From: Bog-473 sp963809825
Lineage (GTDB): Bacteria; Actinomycetota; Acidimicrobiia; Acidimicrobiales; RAAP-2
Assembly: GCA_963809825.1 (NCBI GenBank)
Contig: CAWELJ010000014.1
Coordinates: forward strand, 62,001 to 126,000
DNA: 64,000 nucleotides
Direction of reading: 5' to 3'
This document shows, piece by piece, positions 33,449-41,917 of this stretch (its first letter is position 1; the number at the start of each line of letters is the position of its first letter). Under the pieces are notes generated by a model. That model did no database searches. It had not been told where the DNA came from and saw nothing but the letters and a program-made list of their open reading frames with translations. Made by a program: the position numbers and the translations under genes.

Positions 33449-35074
33449 TCAGATCTCCTCGGGCACCATCTCGATCGAGCCGCAGGGGCACTCCTGGACG
33501 CACAGGCCGCAACCCTTGCAGAAGTCGTAGTCGAAGCGGTACCCGTGCGCCTCGTCGACCTTCATCACCGCGTTGTCGGGGCACACGCCGAAGCAGTTGT
33601 CGCACTGGAAGCAGTTCCCGCACGACATGCAGCGGCGCGCCTCGAACAGCGCCGTGGACTCGTCGAGGCCTCCGACGACCTCGTCAAAGGTCGAAGTCCG
33701 GCGGGCGGCCTCGAGGCGGGGACGCACCGCGTGCGGCGCGTCGGCGTAGTACCACGTGTTGAGGTGCTCGGGCGTGGCCACCTCGTGGCGGGCCGGGCGC
33801 TCCCACTCGCGTCCGTCCAGCCAGGCGTCGATGGCCCGCGCCGCCCGCTTGCCGTGCCCGATGGCGTCGGTCAGCGTGCGCGCACCCGCCACGATGTCGC
33901 CGCCGGCGAACACGCCCGGGCGAGCCGTCATCAGGTCGGCCCCGACCGGAACCACCCCGCCGTCGACCGTGATCTCCGGTGTCCCGTCCAGCAGCGACAG
34001 GTCAGCCTCCTGCCCCAGCGCCAGCACGACCGAGTCCGCCCGCAGCTCTTCGAACTCGCCGGTCGGCTGCGGGAACCCGTCGTCGTCGAGCTCCATGCGC
34101 TCGATCGTCAGGACCTCGCCGGCCTGACCGACGATGGTCGACAGCCACTTGAGCCGCACCCCCTCCTCGACGGCGTCCTGGACCTCGTCGACATTGGCCG
34201 GCATGCGCTCCCGGGTGCGCCGGTACACGACCACCGCGTCGTCGGCGCCGAGCCGCCGTGCCGTGCGGGCGGCGTCCATGGCGGTGTCGCCACCGCCGTA
34301 GATCACGACCCGCCGGCCGAGCACCGGCGGCTCGTTGTCCTCCGTCTCGCGCAGCACGGACACCGCGTCGAGGATGCGGGCAGAGTCGCCGGCGGGGATG
34401 TCGGCGTGCTTCCCACGCTGCGCCCCCACGGCGAGGAAGGCGGCAGCGAAGCCACCGTCTTCCATTGCCTGCGCGAGATCCTCGACCGTGTGGTCGCAGA
34501 CGATCTCGACGCCCATGGACGCGATCCGATCGATCTCGCTCTCGACGACGTCCCGGGGCAGGCGGTAGGAGGGGATGCCGTAGCGCATCATGCCGCCGGG
34601 CAGCGGCGACGACTCGAAGATGACGACCGCATGGCCCAGGAGACGCAGGTGGTAGGCGGCCGAGAGACCTCCCGGGCCGGAGCCGACGACGAGCACCCGC
34701 TTACCCGTGGGCGCCCCGGGCGGGTCGGGCGCCCAGCCGTCCTGCAGGGCGCGGTCGCCCAGGAAGCGCTCGATGGCGTTGATCCCGACCGTCTCGTCGA
34801 CGGTGGCCCGGTTGCAGGCGGTCTGGCACGGGTGGAAGCAGGCCCGCCCCATGACGGCGGGCAGCGGGTTGTCGCGCATGATCTGGCGCCACGCCGCTTC
34901 GTAGGATCCGTCCTCGGCCAGGTACAGCCACTGCTGGATGTTCTCGCCCGCGGGGCAAGCGTTGTTGCAGGGGGGGAGACGGTCGACGTACACGGGCCGC
35001 TCGACCCGCCACGACCCGGTCTTGTTGGCCAGGCTGGAGCCGACCTCGAGCGTGATGGCGAAAGGCCTCTCCAT
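33449..35074 (-). CDS. GltD-like FAD/NAD(P) oxidoreductase with C-terminal ferredoxin domain
   Basis: A 541-residue protein. The N terminus CNNACPAGENIQ and GRACFHPCQTACNR bind Fe-S clusters as in the small subunit of glutamate synthase; VGSGPGGLSAAYHL binds FAD and VIYGGGDTAMDAARTA binds NAD(P)H; the last 70 residues hold two 4Fe-4S motifs, CMSCGNCFQCDNCFGVCP and CKGCGLCVQECPCG. It overlaps the PFOR beta gene (ATG sharing a base with TGA), so it is the electron-transfer partner of PFOR, linking the ferredoxin centres to NAD(P)H. It replaces the usual PorD subunit. Confidence 0.85.
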   Translation of the reverse strand: MERPFAITLEVGSSLANKTGSWRVERPVYVDRLPPCNNACPAGENIQQWLYLAEDGSYEAAWRQIMRDNPLPAVMGRACFHPCQTACNRATVDETVGINAIERFLGDRALQDGWAPDPPGAPTGKRVLVVGSGPGGLSAAYHLRLLGHAVVIFESSPLPGGMMRYGIPSYRLPRDVVESEIDRIASMGVEIVCDHTVEDLAQAMEDGGFAAAFLAVGAQRGKHADIPAGDSARILDAVSVLRETEDNEPPVLGRRVVIYGGGDTAMDAARTARRLGADDAVVVYRRTRERMPANVDEVQDAVEEGVRLKWLSTIVGQAGEVLTIERMELDDDGFPQPTGEFEELRADSVVLALGQEADLSLLDGTPEITVDGGVVPVGADLMTARPGVFAGGDIVAGARTLTDAIGHGKRAARAIDAWLDGREWERPARHEVATPEHLNTWYYADAPHAVRPRLEAARRTSTFDEVVGGLDESTALFEARRCMSCGNCFQCDNCFGVCPDNAVMKVDEAHGYRFDYDFCKGCGLCVQECPCGSIEMVPEEI

Positions 35075-36081
35075 CAGGGAGCCACCGCCTCGGTCTCGAG
35101 CAGCCCGTAGAGGTCGATGTTGCGGTCCGCCATTGCCTGCAACGCGGCGATGATGTCCGGCCGCGCCGGGTCCCCCGCCGCGTCGAAGAGGTGCGCGTAG
35201 CGGCCCTGCAGGCGCAGGTACTCCTCCACCCGTGCCGGACGTCGGATGGTCGAGGCCCGCACGACCTCCCCGTTCTCCGCCTCGAACACCGGGAAGAGCC
35301 CGGTCTGCGTCGCCAGGCGGGCGACCTTCACCGTGTCGCCCGGTGCGGAGCCCCAGCCCAGCGGGCAGGTGACCAGAATGTGGATGTAGCGAGCGCCGTG
35401 CAGTTCCATCGCCCGCGTGACCTTGTCCTCGAGGTCGTGGAGGTCCGCCACGGTTGCCGTCGCCACGTACGGGATCCGGTGGGCCATGGCCAGCTCGGGC
35501 ATGTTCTTGCCCTGTCCGAAGGAGTTGCCCGGATGGGGGCCGACCGCCTCGGTCGTGGCCGTCCGCGCTGCCGGCGGGGTCGCTCCCGACCGCTGCACGC
35601 CGGTGTTCATGTACGCCTCGTTGTCGTAACAGATGAAGAGCACGTCGTCGTTGCGCTCGAACATGCCCGAGAGGCACCCGAAGCCGATGTCCACCGTGCC
35701 GCCGTCGCCGGCCTGGCTGATCACCCGGGTCTCGGCGCGGCCCTTGACCCGTAGCGCCGCCGCGACCCCGGTCGCCACCGCCGGCGCGTTGCCGAAGAGG
35801 GAGTGGAACCAGGCGATCTGCCACGAGGTCTCGGGGTACGGCGTCGAGAACACCTCGAGGCAACCGGTCGCGTTCACCGCCACCATCTGTCCGCCCGTGG
35901 CGCGCATGGCGGCATCGAGTGCGTATCTGGCACCCAGCGCCTCGCCGCAACCCTGGCAGGCGCGGTGACCCGACGTCAGCGAGTTAGCGCGCCCGGCGTC
36001 CGACTGCACGGTGCGGTCGGAGCGGTTCACCAGCCGGTTGCCGACAGCGAAGCTGCCCACCTGATAGAAGTGCACGCTCAT
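35074..36081 (-). CDS. porB: Pyruvate:ferredoxin oxidoreductase beta subunit
   Basis: A 335-residue thiamine-diphosphate subunit. HRACQGCGEAL supplies two Cys of a 4Fe-4S cluster, with a third in NATGCLEVFST and a later one near GDGGTVDIGFGCLSG, which is also the TPP/Mg2+ site with the NEAYMNTG follow-up. The subunit decarboxylates pyruvate (or another 2-oxo acid) and passes electrons onward. It starts 2 bases after the alpha-subunit stop. The four-gene order gamma, alpha, beta, GltD-like is a clean operon. A 2-oxoglutarate or 2-oxoisovalerate preference cannot be excluded. Confidence 0.87.
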   Translation of the reverse strand: MSVHFYQVGSFAVGNRLVNRSDRTVQSDAGRANSLTSGHRACQGCGEALGARYALDAAMRATGGQMVAVNATGCLEVFSTPYPETSWQIAWFHSLFGNAPAVATGVAAALRVKGRAETRVISQAGDGGTVDIGFGCLSGMFERNDDVLFICYDNEAYMNTGVQRSGATPPAARTATTEAVGPHPGNSFGQGKNMPELAMAHRIPYVATATVADLHDLEDKVTRAMELHGARYIHILVTCPLGWGSAPGDTVKVARLATQTGLFPVFEAENGEVVRASTIRRPARVEEYLRLQGRYAHLFDAAGDPARPDIIAALQAMADRNIDLYGLLETEAVAP

Positions 36082-36083
36082 AT

Positions 36084-37337
36084 TCAGCCGATCCTCGAGG
36101 CAACGACGCCGAGGTCGCGCAGCATGTTCTCCGCCGTCGGCCCGGAGCGGCGCTGTGTCGCCATGCGCTCGAGTTCACGCTCAACCAGGGCCATGTTGAG
36201 GTCGAGAAACGTCAGCCGCTCCGACTCACCCCGGAGTGCCGCCTCGAAGACCCCTCGCAAGGACGCCTTGGTGATGGGACGGCCGCCCAGTCCGGCCACC
36301 ACGGTGGAGACGGGAACGGGGAGGCCGCTCAGCGCCATGGCGATGTCGGTCGAGAGCACGCCGCCGAAACCCACGCTGAAGGCCTTCTCGAGCACGACGA
36401 CGTCACGCGCGCTCCCGAGCGCGCGGCGCACCGCGTCGATCGGGAACGGCCGGAACGACGTGATGCCCAGCGCGCCAATGCGAAATCCGGCCTCGCGTTG
36501 CTCGTCCACGACGTCCTTGATCGTCCCGAGCACCGAGCCCATGGCGACCACGACCACGTCGGCGTCGGCGCTGCGGTACGGGTGCACGAGCCCGCCCGAG
36601 TCGCGCCCGAAGGCCTCAGCGAACTCGGCACCCAACTCGCCGAGGCGGCCGAGCGCGGTCAGCTGGCGGGCATGGGCCAGGTAGCGGACCTCCTCGAACG
36701 CATCGGGCCCGACCATGGCGCCGATCGAATAGGGATCGGCCGGGTCGAGGACCTGCCGCGGCTCGTAGGGAGGGAGGAAGGAGTCCACCAGTGCCTGGCT
36801 CGGCAGGTCGACCTGCTCGGTGGCGTGGGTGAGGATGAAACCGTCCATGTTCACCATGACCGGGACGGACACCTCCTCGGCGAGCCGGAAGGCCTGAATG
36901 TGCAGGTCGGCAGCCTCCTGGACCGTCTCGGCGAAGAGCTGGACCCATCCCGCGTCGCGCGCTGCCATGGCGTCGCTGTGGTCGTTCCAGATGTTGATCG
37001 GGGCGCCGACGGCGCGGTTGGCCAGCGTCATCACGATGGGCAACCCGAGCCCGGCGGCGTTGTAGACGGCCTCCATCATGAAGAGGAGCCCCTGGCTGGC
37101 CGTGGCCGTGAAGGAGCGGGCCCCTGCGACGGAGGCGCCGATCGCCACCGACATGGCCGCGAACTCAGACTCCACGTTGATGAACTCACAGGGCGAGAGC
37201 TCGCCCTTCTTCACCATTTCGCCCAGCGCCTCGATGATGTGGGTCTGCGGGGAGATGGGGTAGGCGCACACGACCTCTGGCCGGCACAGGGCCACCGTCT
37301 GGGCCACGGCCCGCGAACCCTCAATCTGCCGGCGCAC
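36084..37337 (-). CDS. porA: Pyruvate:ferredoxin oxidoreductase alpha subunit
   Basis: A 417-residue subunit opening GSRAVAQTVALCRPEVV, with the pyrimidine-binding motif AYPISPQTHIIE near residue 25 and VESEFAAMSVAIGAS near residue 54. FTATASQGLLFMMEA is the usual following helix. The C-terminal domain (RPFPIDAVRRAL, VLEKAFSVGFGG) binds CoA in the family. It pairs with the beta subunit to convert pyruvate and CoA to acetyl-CoA, CO2 and reduced ferredoxin. Its ATG overlaps the gamma-subunit gene by 17 bases, typical of tight translational coupling. Confidence 0.88.
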   Translation of the reverse strand: MRRQIEGSRAVAQTVALCRPEVVCAYPISPQTHIIEALGEMVKKGELSPCEFINVESEFAAMSVAIGASVAGARSFTATASQGLLFMMEAVYNAAGLGLPIVMTLANRAVGAPINIWNDHSDAMAARDAGWVQLFAETVQEAADLHIQAFRLAEEVSVPVMVNMDGFILTHATEQVDLPSQALVDSFLPPYEPRQVLDPADPYSIGAMVGPDAFEEVRYLAHARQLTALGRLGELGAEFAEAFGRDSGGLVHPYRSADADVVVVAMGSVLGTIKDVVDEQREAGFRIGALGITSFRPFPIDAVRRALGSARDVVVLEKAFSVGFGGVLSTDIAMALSGLPVPVSTVVAGLGGRPITKASLRGVFEAALRGESERLTFLDLNMALVERELERMATQRRSGPTAENMLRDLGVVASRIG

Positions 37338-37929
37338 CGAGCATCGTCCTTCCGTCGGCGCTCATGACCCCGCGCGCCTGCTGGAACACCTCGGCCACCG
37401 CCGCCACGTTGCGCTCGGCCACCGAAGGGTTGGCACTGAAGCGCTCGCGGATCGCCGAGGAGATCGCGCCCACGGTGACCTGGGCGGTCAGAGCGGCGAA
37501 CCCTCCGAGCATCGCCGCGTTGGGGAGCGGCTTTCCGATCTGCCGCAGCGCCACCTCGGTGGCAGGCACCGTGAGCAGGCGCTCGGGCCGGAACCGGGAG
37601 GCCAGCGAGCCCAGCCCGAGCTCGTCGAGGGCCCGGGAGGAGTTCACCAGGAGGTAGCCGTCGGGGCCGAGGCCAGCGAAGAGATCGACCTGGTGCACCA
37701 GGGTCGGGTCGATCACGATGACGCAGTCCGGTGCCACCACCGGCTCCCGGGTCCGGATGGCTCGCTCGCCGAGCCGGCAGTAGGCGACAACGGGTGCACC
37801 CATCCGTTCGGAACCGAAGCTCGGGAAGGACTGCGCGTGCCGGCCCTCCTCGAAGGCAGCGAGCGCGAGGAGGTCCGCCGCCGTGACGGCGCCCTGCCCG
37901 CCCCTGCCGTGGAAGCGCACTTCGAACAC
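37321..37929 (-). CDS. porG: Pyruvate:ferredoxin oxidoreductase gamma subunit
   Basis: A 202-residue subunit with the family's N-terminal signature FHGRGGQGAVTAADLLALAA (residues 6-25) and SFPSFGSERMGAPV near residue 35, followed by ICPT-type strands VIVIDPTLVHQ. It stabilises the alpha/beta pair. GTG 37929 is taken because the family begins right there; the longer reading lies in promoter DNA. Two minus-strand DosR-like boxes (E and F) lie 33 and 66 bases upstream, making this the first gene of a regulated four-gene operon. Confidence 0.86.
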   Translation of the reverse strand: MFEVRFHGRGGQGAVTAADLLALAAFEEGRHAQSFPSFGSERMGAPVVAYCRLGERAIRTREPVVAPDCVIVIDPTLVHQVDLFAGLGPDGYLLVNSSRALDELGLGSLASRFRPERLLTVPATEVALRQIGKPLPNAAMLGGFAALTAQVTVGAISSAIRERFSANPSVAERNVAAVAEVFQQARGVMSADGRTMLGAPAD

Positions 37930-37962
37930 CGTTCCAGCGTGCCTGCGGCCCCGGGGGTTCAG

Positions 37963-37978
37963 TAGAGCCAAAGGTCCC
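37963..37978 (-). promoter_or_regulatory. DosR-like box E upstream of porG
   Basis: Read on the minus strand it is GGGACCTTTGGCTCTA, 15 of 16 to the window consensus, 33 bases before the GTG at 37929. Confidence 0.65.
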
Positions 37979-37995
37979 CGGTGCCCGGGACCCGG

Positions 37996-38011
37996 ACGTG
38001 ACGAAAGTCCC
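37996..38011 (-). promoter_or_regulatory. DosR-like box F upstream of porG
   Basis: On the minus strand GGGACTTTCGTCACGT, centred 33 bases from box E. It matches the mycobacterial DosR consensus GGGACTWWAGTCCC at 12 of 14 positions, although only 10 of 16 to the local consensus. Confidence 0.5.
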
Positions 38012-38092
38012 TGGTGCTCGGCGCAGGGACGGGCATGAATTGCCTTGCCGTGCCCCGGGTCCAGCGCCCGGCCCATTCAGGAGGAGCGAACG

Positions 38093-38269
38093 ATGAAGAT
38101 CGAACTGACCGATGCCCAGGCGGCGGACCTGCTCGAGCTCCTGCGGGGGGCGCTCGGCGACCTGAGCTCGGAGATCGCGGCGACGGACAACGCGTCGTAC
38201 CGCGAGGGGCTGCGCAACCGGCGGGCTTCCCTGGAGAGCGTGCTGGAGCTGATGAGCGCACAGGGGTAG
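38093..38269 (+). CDS. Small hypothetical helical protein
   Basis: A 58-residue protein, MKIELTDAQAADLLELLRG then ASLESVLELM, predicted as two amphipathic helices with a heptad-like leucine pattern. A strong ribosome site AGGAGGAGCG (38079-38088) supports translation from ATG 38093. No named family was recognised, though short proteins of this pattern are common near stress genes in actinobacteria. It sits divergent from the PFOR operon, close to boxes E and F, and 93 bases before GAPDH. Confidence 0.6.
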   Translation: MKIELTDAQAADLLELLRGALGDLSSEIAATDNASYREGLRNRRASLESVLELMSAQG

Positions 38270-38281
38270 CGGATTCGATCG

Positions 38282-38297
38282 GGGACCTTTGGCACTA
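38282..38297 (+). promoter_or_regulatory. DosR-like box G upstream of GAPDH and the hydrogenase cluster
   Basis: GGGACCTTTGGCACTA, 15 of 16 to the window consensus, 65 bases before the GAPDH start and 12 bases after the small-protein stop. Confidence 0.65.
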
Positions 38298-38316
38298 CTG
38301 CGCACGGGGTGCCGAT

Positions 38317-38332
38317 GGGACCATCGAATCGG
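38317..38332 (+). promoter_or_regulatory. Possible second, weak DosR-like box H
   Basis: GGGACCATCGAATCGG keeps the GGGACC half (9 of 16 in total) exactly 35 bases after box G, the same offset as C to D. Confidence 0.3.
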
Positions 38333-38362
38333 GAGGGCCCCACGGCCCCCGAGGTGATGGAG

Positions 38363-39385
38363 ATGTCGACGATGGCCGTACGAGTCGCAATCAACGGGTT
38401 TGGACGGACGGGACGTGCCTTCCTCCGCGCCGCCCTGAAGTCACCCCACGACGTCGAGGTGGCCGCCGTCAACGACCTCGGCGATCCCGAGGCGCTCGCC
38501 CGACTGCTGGCCCGCGACTCGGTCCACGGGCACTTCCCGGTGCCGGTGTCCGTCGAGCACGACACGATGATGGTCGGCTCCTCCCCCGTGACGATGTTGA
38601 TGGAGCCCCACCCGGCCGAGCTGCCCTGGCGCGAGCTGGGCATCGACGTGGTGATCGAGAGCACGGGCCGCCTCACCAGCCGGGAGAAGGCGGCCGCTCA
38701 CATTGAGGCGGGGGCGCGGCGGGTGGTCATCTCTGCGCCGGCCAAGGAAGCGGACGCCACGTTCGTCGTCGGCGTCAACGAGGACACCTTCGACCCGGGC
38801 CGCGACTTCGTCGTCTCCAACGCGTCGTGCACGACGAACTGCCTGGCCGTCATGGCCAAGGTGCTCGACGATGCGTTCGGCCTGGAGCAGGGCTTCATGA
38901 CCACGGTTCACGCGTACACCGACGACCAGCATCTGGTCGATGCCCTCCACAAGGACCCGCGGCGCTCCCGTGGGGCGGCGATCAACATCGTGCCGACCAC
39001 CACCGGAGCGGCGCGGGCCACCGGACTCGTGCTCCCGGACGTCGACGGGCACCTCGACGGGCTGTCGCTCCGGGTCCCGGTGCCGGACGGGTCGATCACG
39101 GACCTGGTGGCCCTGTTGGCGGCAACGCCCACGGTCGAGGAGATCTGCGGCGCCTACCGTGCCGCCGCCGAGATCGGGCGGCTCGCGGGTCTACTCGAGT
39201 ACTCCGAGGACGACCTTGTGTCCACCGATATCGTGGGGTCCTCCGCCTCGTGCATCTTCGACTCGAAGCTGACCATGGCGCAGGGCAACCTGGTCAAGGT
39301 ACTGGGGTGGTACGACAACGAGACCGGCTATTCGAGCCGGCTCGTCGACCTGGCCACCGTCGTGGGTGGCGCGGGGGAGCACTGA
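38363..39385 (+). CDS. gap: Type I glyceraldehyde-3-phosphate dehydrogenase
   Basis: A 340-residue GAPDH: N-terminal INGFGRTGR binds NAD(P), SNASCTTNCLA (Cys near residue 155) is the catalytic thiol, HAYTDDQHLVD carries the activating His, and WYDNETGYSSRL near the C terminus is invariant. It makes 1,3-bisphosphoglycerate with reduction of NAD(P)+. The ATG 38363 follows GAGGTG by 6 bases. Its position between the PFOR and hydrogenase operons, behind boxes G and H, suggests a special isoform for fermentative or low-oxygen growth rather than the housekeeping gene. Confidence 0.9.
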   Translation: MSTMAVRVAINGFGRTGRAFLRAALKSPHDVEVAAVNDLGDPEALARLLARDSVHGHFPVPVSVEHDTMMVGSSPVTMLMEPHPAELPWRELGIDVVIESTGRLTSREKAAAHIEAGARRVVISAPAKEADATFVVGVNEDTFDPGRDFVVSNASCTTNCLAVMAKVLDDAFGLEQGFMTTVHAYTDDQHLVDALHKDPRRSRGAAINIVPTTTGAARATGLVLPDVDGHLDGLSLRVPVPDGSITDLVALLAATPTVEEICGAYRAAAEIGRLAGLLEYSEDDLVSTDIVGSSASCIFDSKLTMAQGNLVKVLGWYDNETGYSSRLVDLATVVGGAGEH

Positions 39386-39463
39386 TCGCCGAACCCGTCC
39401 CCGACGCCGCCCCACGGCGCGGTGCTCGTCGCGCCGACCCCCGAGCGGCGTAGGTTGGGAGCA

Positions 39464-40600
39464 GTGCATGCCGGAGACGATGCGGTCATCGCCCTCGACG
39501 GCCTGGACCGTCTGATCGCGCTGCTCGTCGCACGCGGCTACCGGACCTTGGGGCCGGTCGCCCGAGACGGTGCCATCGTGCACGGCGAGGTAACCGGTGC
39601 CGGCGACCTGCCTGCCGGCTGGCACGACATCCAGGCTCCCGGCCGGTACCGCCTCGAGCAGTCGGGTGACCCGGAGCTCTTCGGCTGGGCCGTGGGGCCG
39701 GCGTCCTGGAAATCCGAGTTCTTCCAGCCCGCAGAGACCGTGTGGCGGGCGACGATGAGCGACGGTGCGGTGTCCCTGCGGGTGCCGCCCCCACCCGACC
39801 GGCCCGTGGCCATCGTTGGGGCGCGGCCCTGCGAATTGGCCGCGCTGGACATCCTCGATCGCGTCCTCGCCGGCGGTGAGGTCCCCGACGACCGCTACAG
39901 GGCCCGCCGCGCCGGAACGCTGGTCATCGCGGTGGAGTGCGGAAAGCCGTCCTCCACCTGCTTCTGCACGTCGATGGACACCGGTCCCGACGCCGGCGCG
40001 GGGTACGACCTCGCCCTGACCGAGTTGCTGGTGGGTGCGCACCGCTTCTACGTCATGGTGGGCACCGAGGCCGGTGCGGATCTGCTCGAGGAGCTGGACT
40101 GGACCGCGGCGACAGAGGACGACCGCCGTGCCCGCCGGGACGTGGTGGACGGGGCGCGGGCCGGCATGGGGCGCTCCCTCGAGACGGAGGGTCTCGCCGC
40201 GCTGCTGGGTCGCAACCTCGAGCACCCGCGATGGGATGAGGTGGCCGAACGGTGTCTCTCCTGCGGCAACTGCACGCTCGTCTGCCCGACCTGCTTCTGC
40301 GCCGACGTCAAGGACGTGAGCGAGGTCGACGGCACGATCGAGCGCCGGCGCTCATGGGCCTCCTGCTTCGATGTCGACCACTCCTACCTTCACGGCGGCC
40401 CGATCCGGCCCACCACGTCCTCGCGCTACCGGCAGTGGCTGACCCACAAACTGTCGACGTGGTGGGACCAGTTCGACACCTCGGGCTGCGTCGGCTGCGG
40501 GCGGTGCATCGCCTGGTGCCCCGTCGGCATCGACATCACCGAGGAGGCGGCCGCCATCCGCAGCACTGACGGTGCGCTGGCGCCGGGGGACATCCGGTGA
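39464..40600 (+). CDS. hyhB: [NiFe] hydrogenase group 3b beta subunit (4Fe-4S dicluster protein)
   Basis: A 378-residue iron-sulfur protein like the beta subunit of sulfhydrogenase/Hyh. GARPCELAALDI and KPSSTCFCTSM lie in the middle; the two C-terminal ferredoxin motifs are CLSCGNCTLVCPTCFC and CVGCGRCIAWCPVGID. It carries electrons between the NAD(P)-binding gamma subunit and the catalytic dimer. GTG 39464 has GGGAG a few bases upstream and is preferred to the ATG-like start at 39422. The gap after GAPDH is 78 bases, without an obvious new box, so the two may form one transcript. Confidence 0.85.
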   Translation: MHAGDDAVIALDGLDRLIALLVARGYRTLGPVARDGAIVHGEVTGAGDLPAGWHDIQAPGRYRLEQSGDPELFGWAVGPASWKSEFFQPAETVWRATMSDGAVSLRVPPPPDRPVAIVGARPCELAALDILDRVLAGGEVPDDRYRARRAGTLVIAVECGKPSSTCFCTSMDTGPDAGAGYDLALTELLVGAHRFYVMVGTEAGADLLEELDWTAATEDDRRARRDVVDGARAGMGRSLETEGLAALLGRNLEHPRWDEVAERCLSCGNCTLVCPTCFCADVKDVSEVDGTIERRRSWASCFDVDHSYLHGGPIRPTTSSRYRQWLTHKLSTWWDQFDTSGCVGCGRCIAWCPVGIDITEEAAAIRSTDGALAPGDIR

Positions 40601-41067
40601 GCGAGGCGGCGCTGAACCTCCTCTCGGGCCACGCGTTCCTGGCCGGTTTCCCTCCCGAAGCCGTTGCGCTCGTGGCCGAGCACGCCGAGCCCGCCTCCTT
40701 CCGTCCGGGCGTGCTGCTCTTCCGGGAGGGGAGCCCCGCTGAGGTCACGTATTTCATCACCAAAGGCACTGTCTCCATCGAGATCCACGCGCCCAACCGC
40801 GGACCGATGGTCGTCGAGACGCTGCGGGCGGGGCAGGTGGTCGGGCTGTCGTGGGCCGCCCCTCCATTCCGCTACCAGTTCGACGCTCGCGCCGTCGACG
40901 AGGTGGACGTGGTCTGTGTCGACACCGCCCACTTGCGGGTGGCGCTGGCCGAGAACCCCCTGCTCGGGTTCCTCCTCCTCGACCGGCTGGCGGGGGTGAT
41001 CCTCGAACGGCTCCAAGCGACCCGCATCAGGCTCCTCGACATTTACGGCAGGAGCGATGCTCGCTGA
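40597..41067 (+). CDS. Cyclic-nucleotide-binding domain protein of the hydrogenase operon
   Basis: A 156-residue protein comprising only a Crp-type sensor domain: FLAGFPPEAVALVAEH, FRPGVLLFREGSPAEVTYFI, and GQVVGLSWAAPPFRY in place of the phosphate-binding cassette with its usual GE..L..RxxAS, so cAMP binding is doubtful. No helix-turn-helix follows. Such a domain is commonly encoded between the subunits of group 3b hydrogenases in actinobacteria and may be a structural or redox-sensing partner. GTG 40597 overlaps the previous stop by four bases. Confidence 0.78.
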   Translation: MSEAALNLLSGHAFLAGFPPEAVALVAEHAEPASFRPGVLLFREGSPAEVTYFITKGTVSIEIHAPNRGPMVVETLRAGQVVGLSWAAPPFRYQFDARAVDEVDVVCVDTAHLRVALAENPLLGFLLLDRLAGVILERLQATRIRLLDIYGRSDAR

Positions 41068-41917
41068 GGCCGCGGCAGAGCCCGCCGCCGTGGGGCCCTT
41101 GGTTCCCATGCCGTATGTGGTCGTGGGCCGGCGGGAGGAGGCCGCCGACGTGGTGACCCTCTCGATCGAACCCGCGCAGGGGGCGGTGCCGGCCTTCCGG
41201 CACGGCCAGTTCAACATGGTCACGTCCTTCGGCCGGGGCGAGGTGGCGATCTCAATGTCCAGTGCCCCCGGCGCTCCGGGACCGGTCGAGCACTCCATTC
41301 GCCGGGTGGGCGCGGTCACCGCAGCGCTCTGCGACGCCCCGGTGGGCTCGCTCGTCGGGATCCGTGGGCCGTTCGGGACCTCGTGGGGCATCGACGAAGT
41401 CGAGGACGGCGCCGACGTGGTGGTCATGGCGGGCGGCATCGGGCTGGCGCCGTTGCGCGGTGCGATCCGGGATCTCGTGGTGCGCCAGAGGGCTGGCCGC
41501 GGCCGTGTCTTCGTGCTCGCCGGCGCCCGCTCGCCTGACCAGATCCTCTTTCACGACGACCTGATCGCCTGGACTGAGGCGGGGGCCCACGTGGGGATCT
41601 CTGTCGACGTGGCCGCGCCGGGTTGGACGGGGCTGGTCGGCGTCGTCACGGCGCTGCTGCCGGGCGCGCCGTTCGAGGCGCCCGGGTCGCTGGCCCTGCT
41701 GTGCGGACCTGAGATCATGATGCGCTTCGGCGGCCGCGCCCTGGTGGACCGGGGCGTCGAGGCCGGGCGCGTCCGGGTCTCGCTGGAACGCAACATGCAG
41801 TGCGGCATCGGCCTGTGCGGCCACTGCCAGCTCGGGCCGCTGCTGGTGTGCCGCGACGGCCCGATCGTCGGCTACGGCGGGCTGGCCGAAGTGCTGTTCA
41901 TGGAGCGAAACCGGTGA
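41057..41917 (+). CDS. hyhG: [NiFe] hydrogenase group 3b gamma subunit (FAD/NAD(P)-binding)
   Basis: A 286-residue ferredoxin-reductase-like protein. FRHGQFNMV near residue 48 aligns with the FAD site, GGIGLAPLRGAI is the NAD(P)-ribose loop, and the C-terminal CGIGLCGHCQLG with a fourth Cys in LLVCRDG makes a 2Fe-2S cluster as in dihydroorotate dehydrogenase PyrK. It exchanges hydride with NAD(P)H. It overlaps the cNMP protein by 11 bases and the small subunit by four. NADPH is the usual partner in group 3b enzymes; the residues deciding this are not clear by eye. Confidence 0.86.
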   Translation: MLAEAAAEPAAVGPLVPMPYVVVGRREEAADVVTLSIEPAQGAVPAFRHGQFNMVTSFGRGEVAISMSSAPGAPGPVEHSIRRVGAVTAALCDAPVGSLVGIRGPFGTSWGIDEVEDGADVVVMAGGIGLAPLRGAIRDLVVRQRAGRGRVFVLAGARSPDQILFHDDLIAWTEAGAHVGISVDVAAPGWTGLVGVVTALLPGAPFEAPGSLALLCGPEIMMRFGGRALVDRGVEAGRVRVSLERNMQCGIGLCGHCQLGPLLVCRDGPIVGYGGLAEVLFMERNR

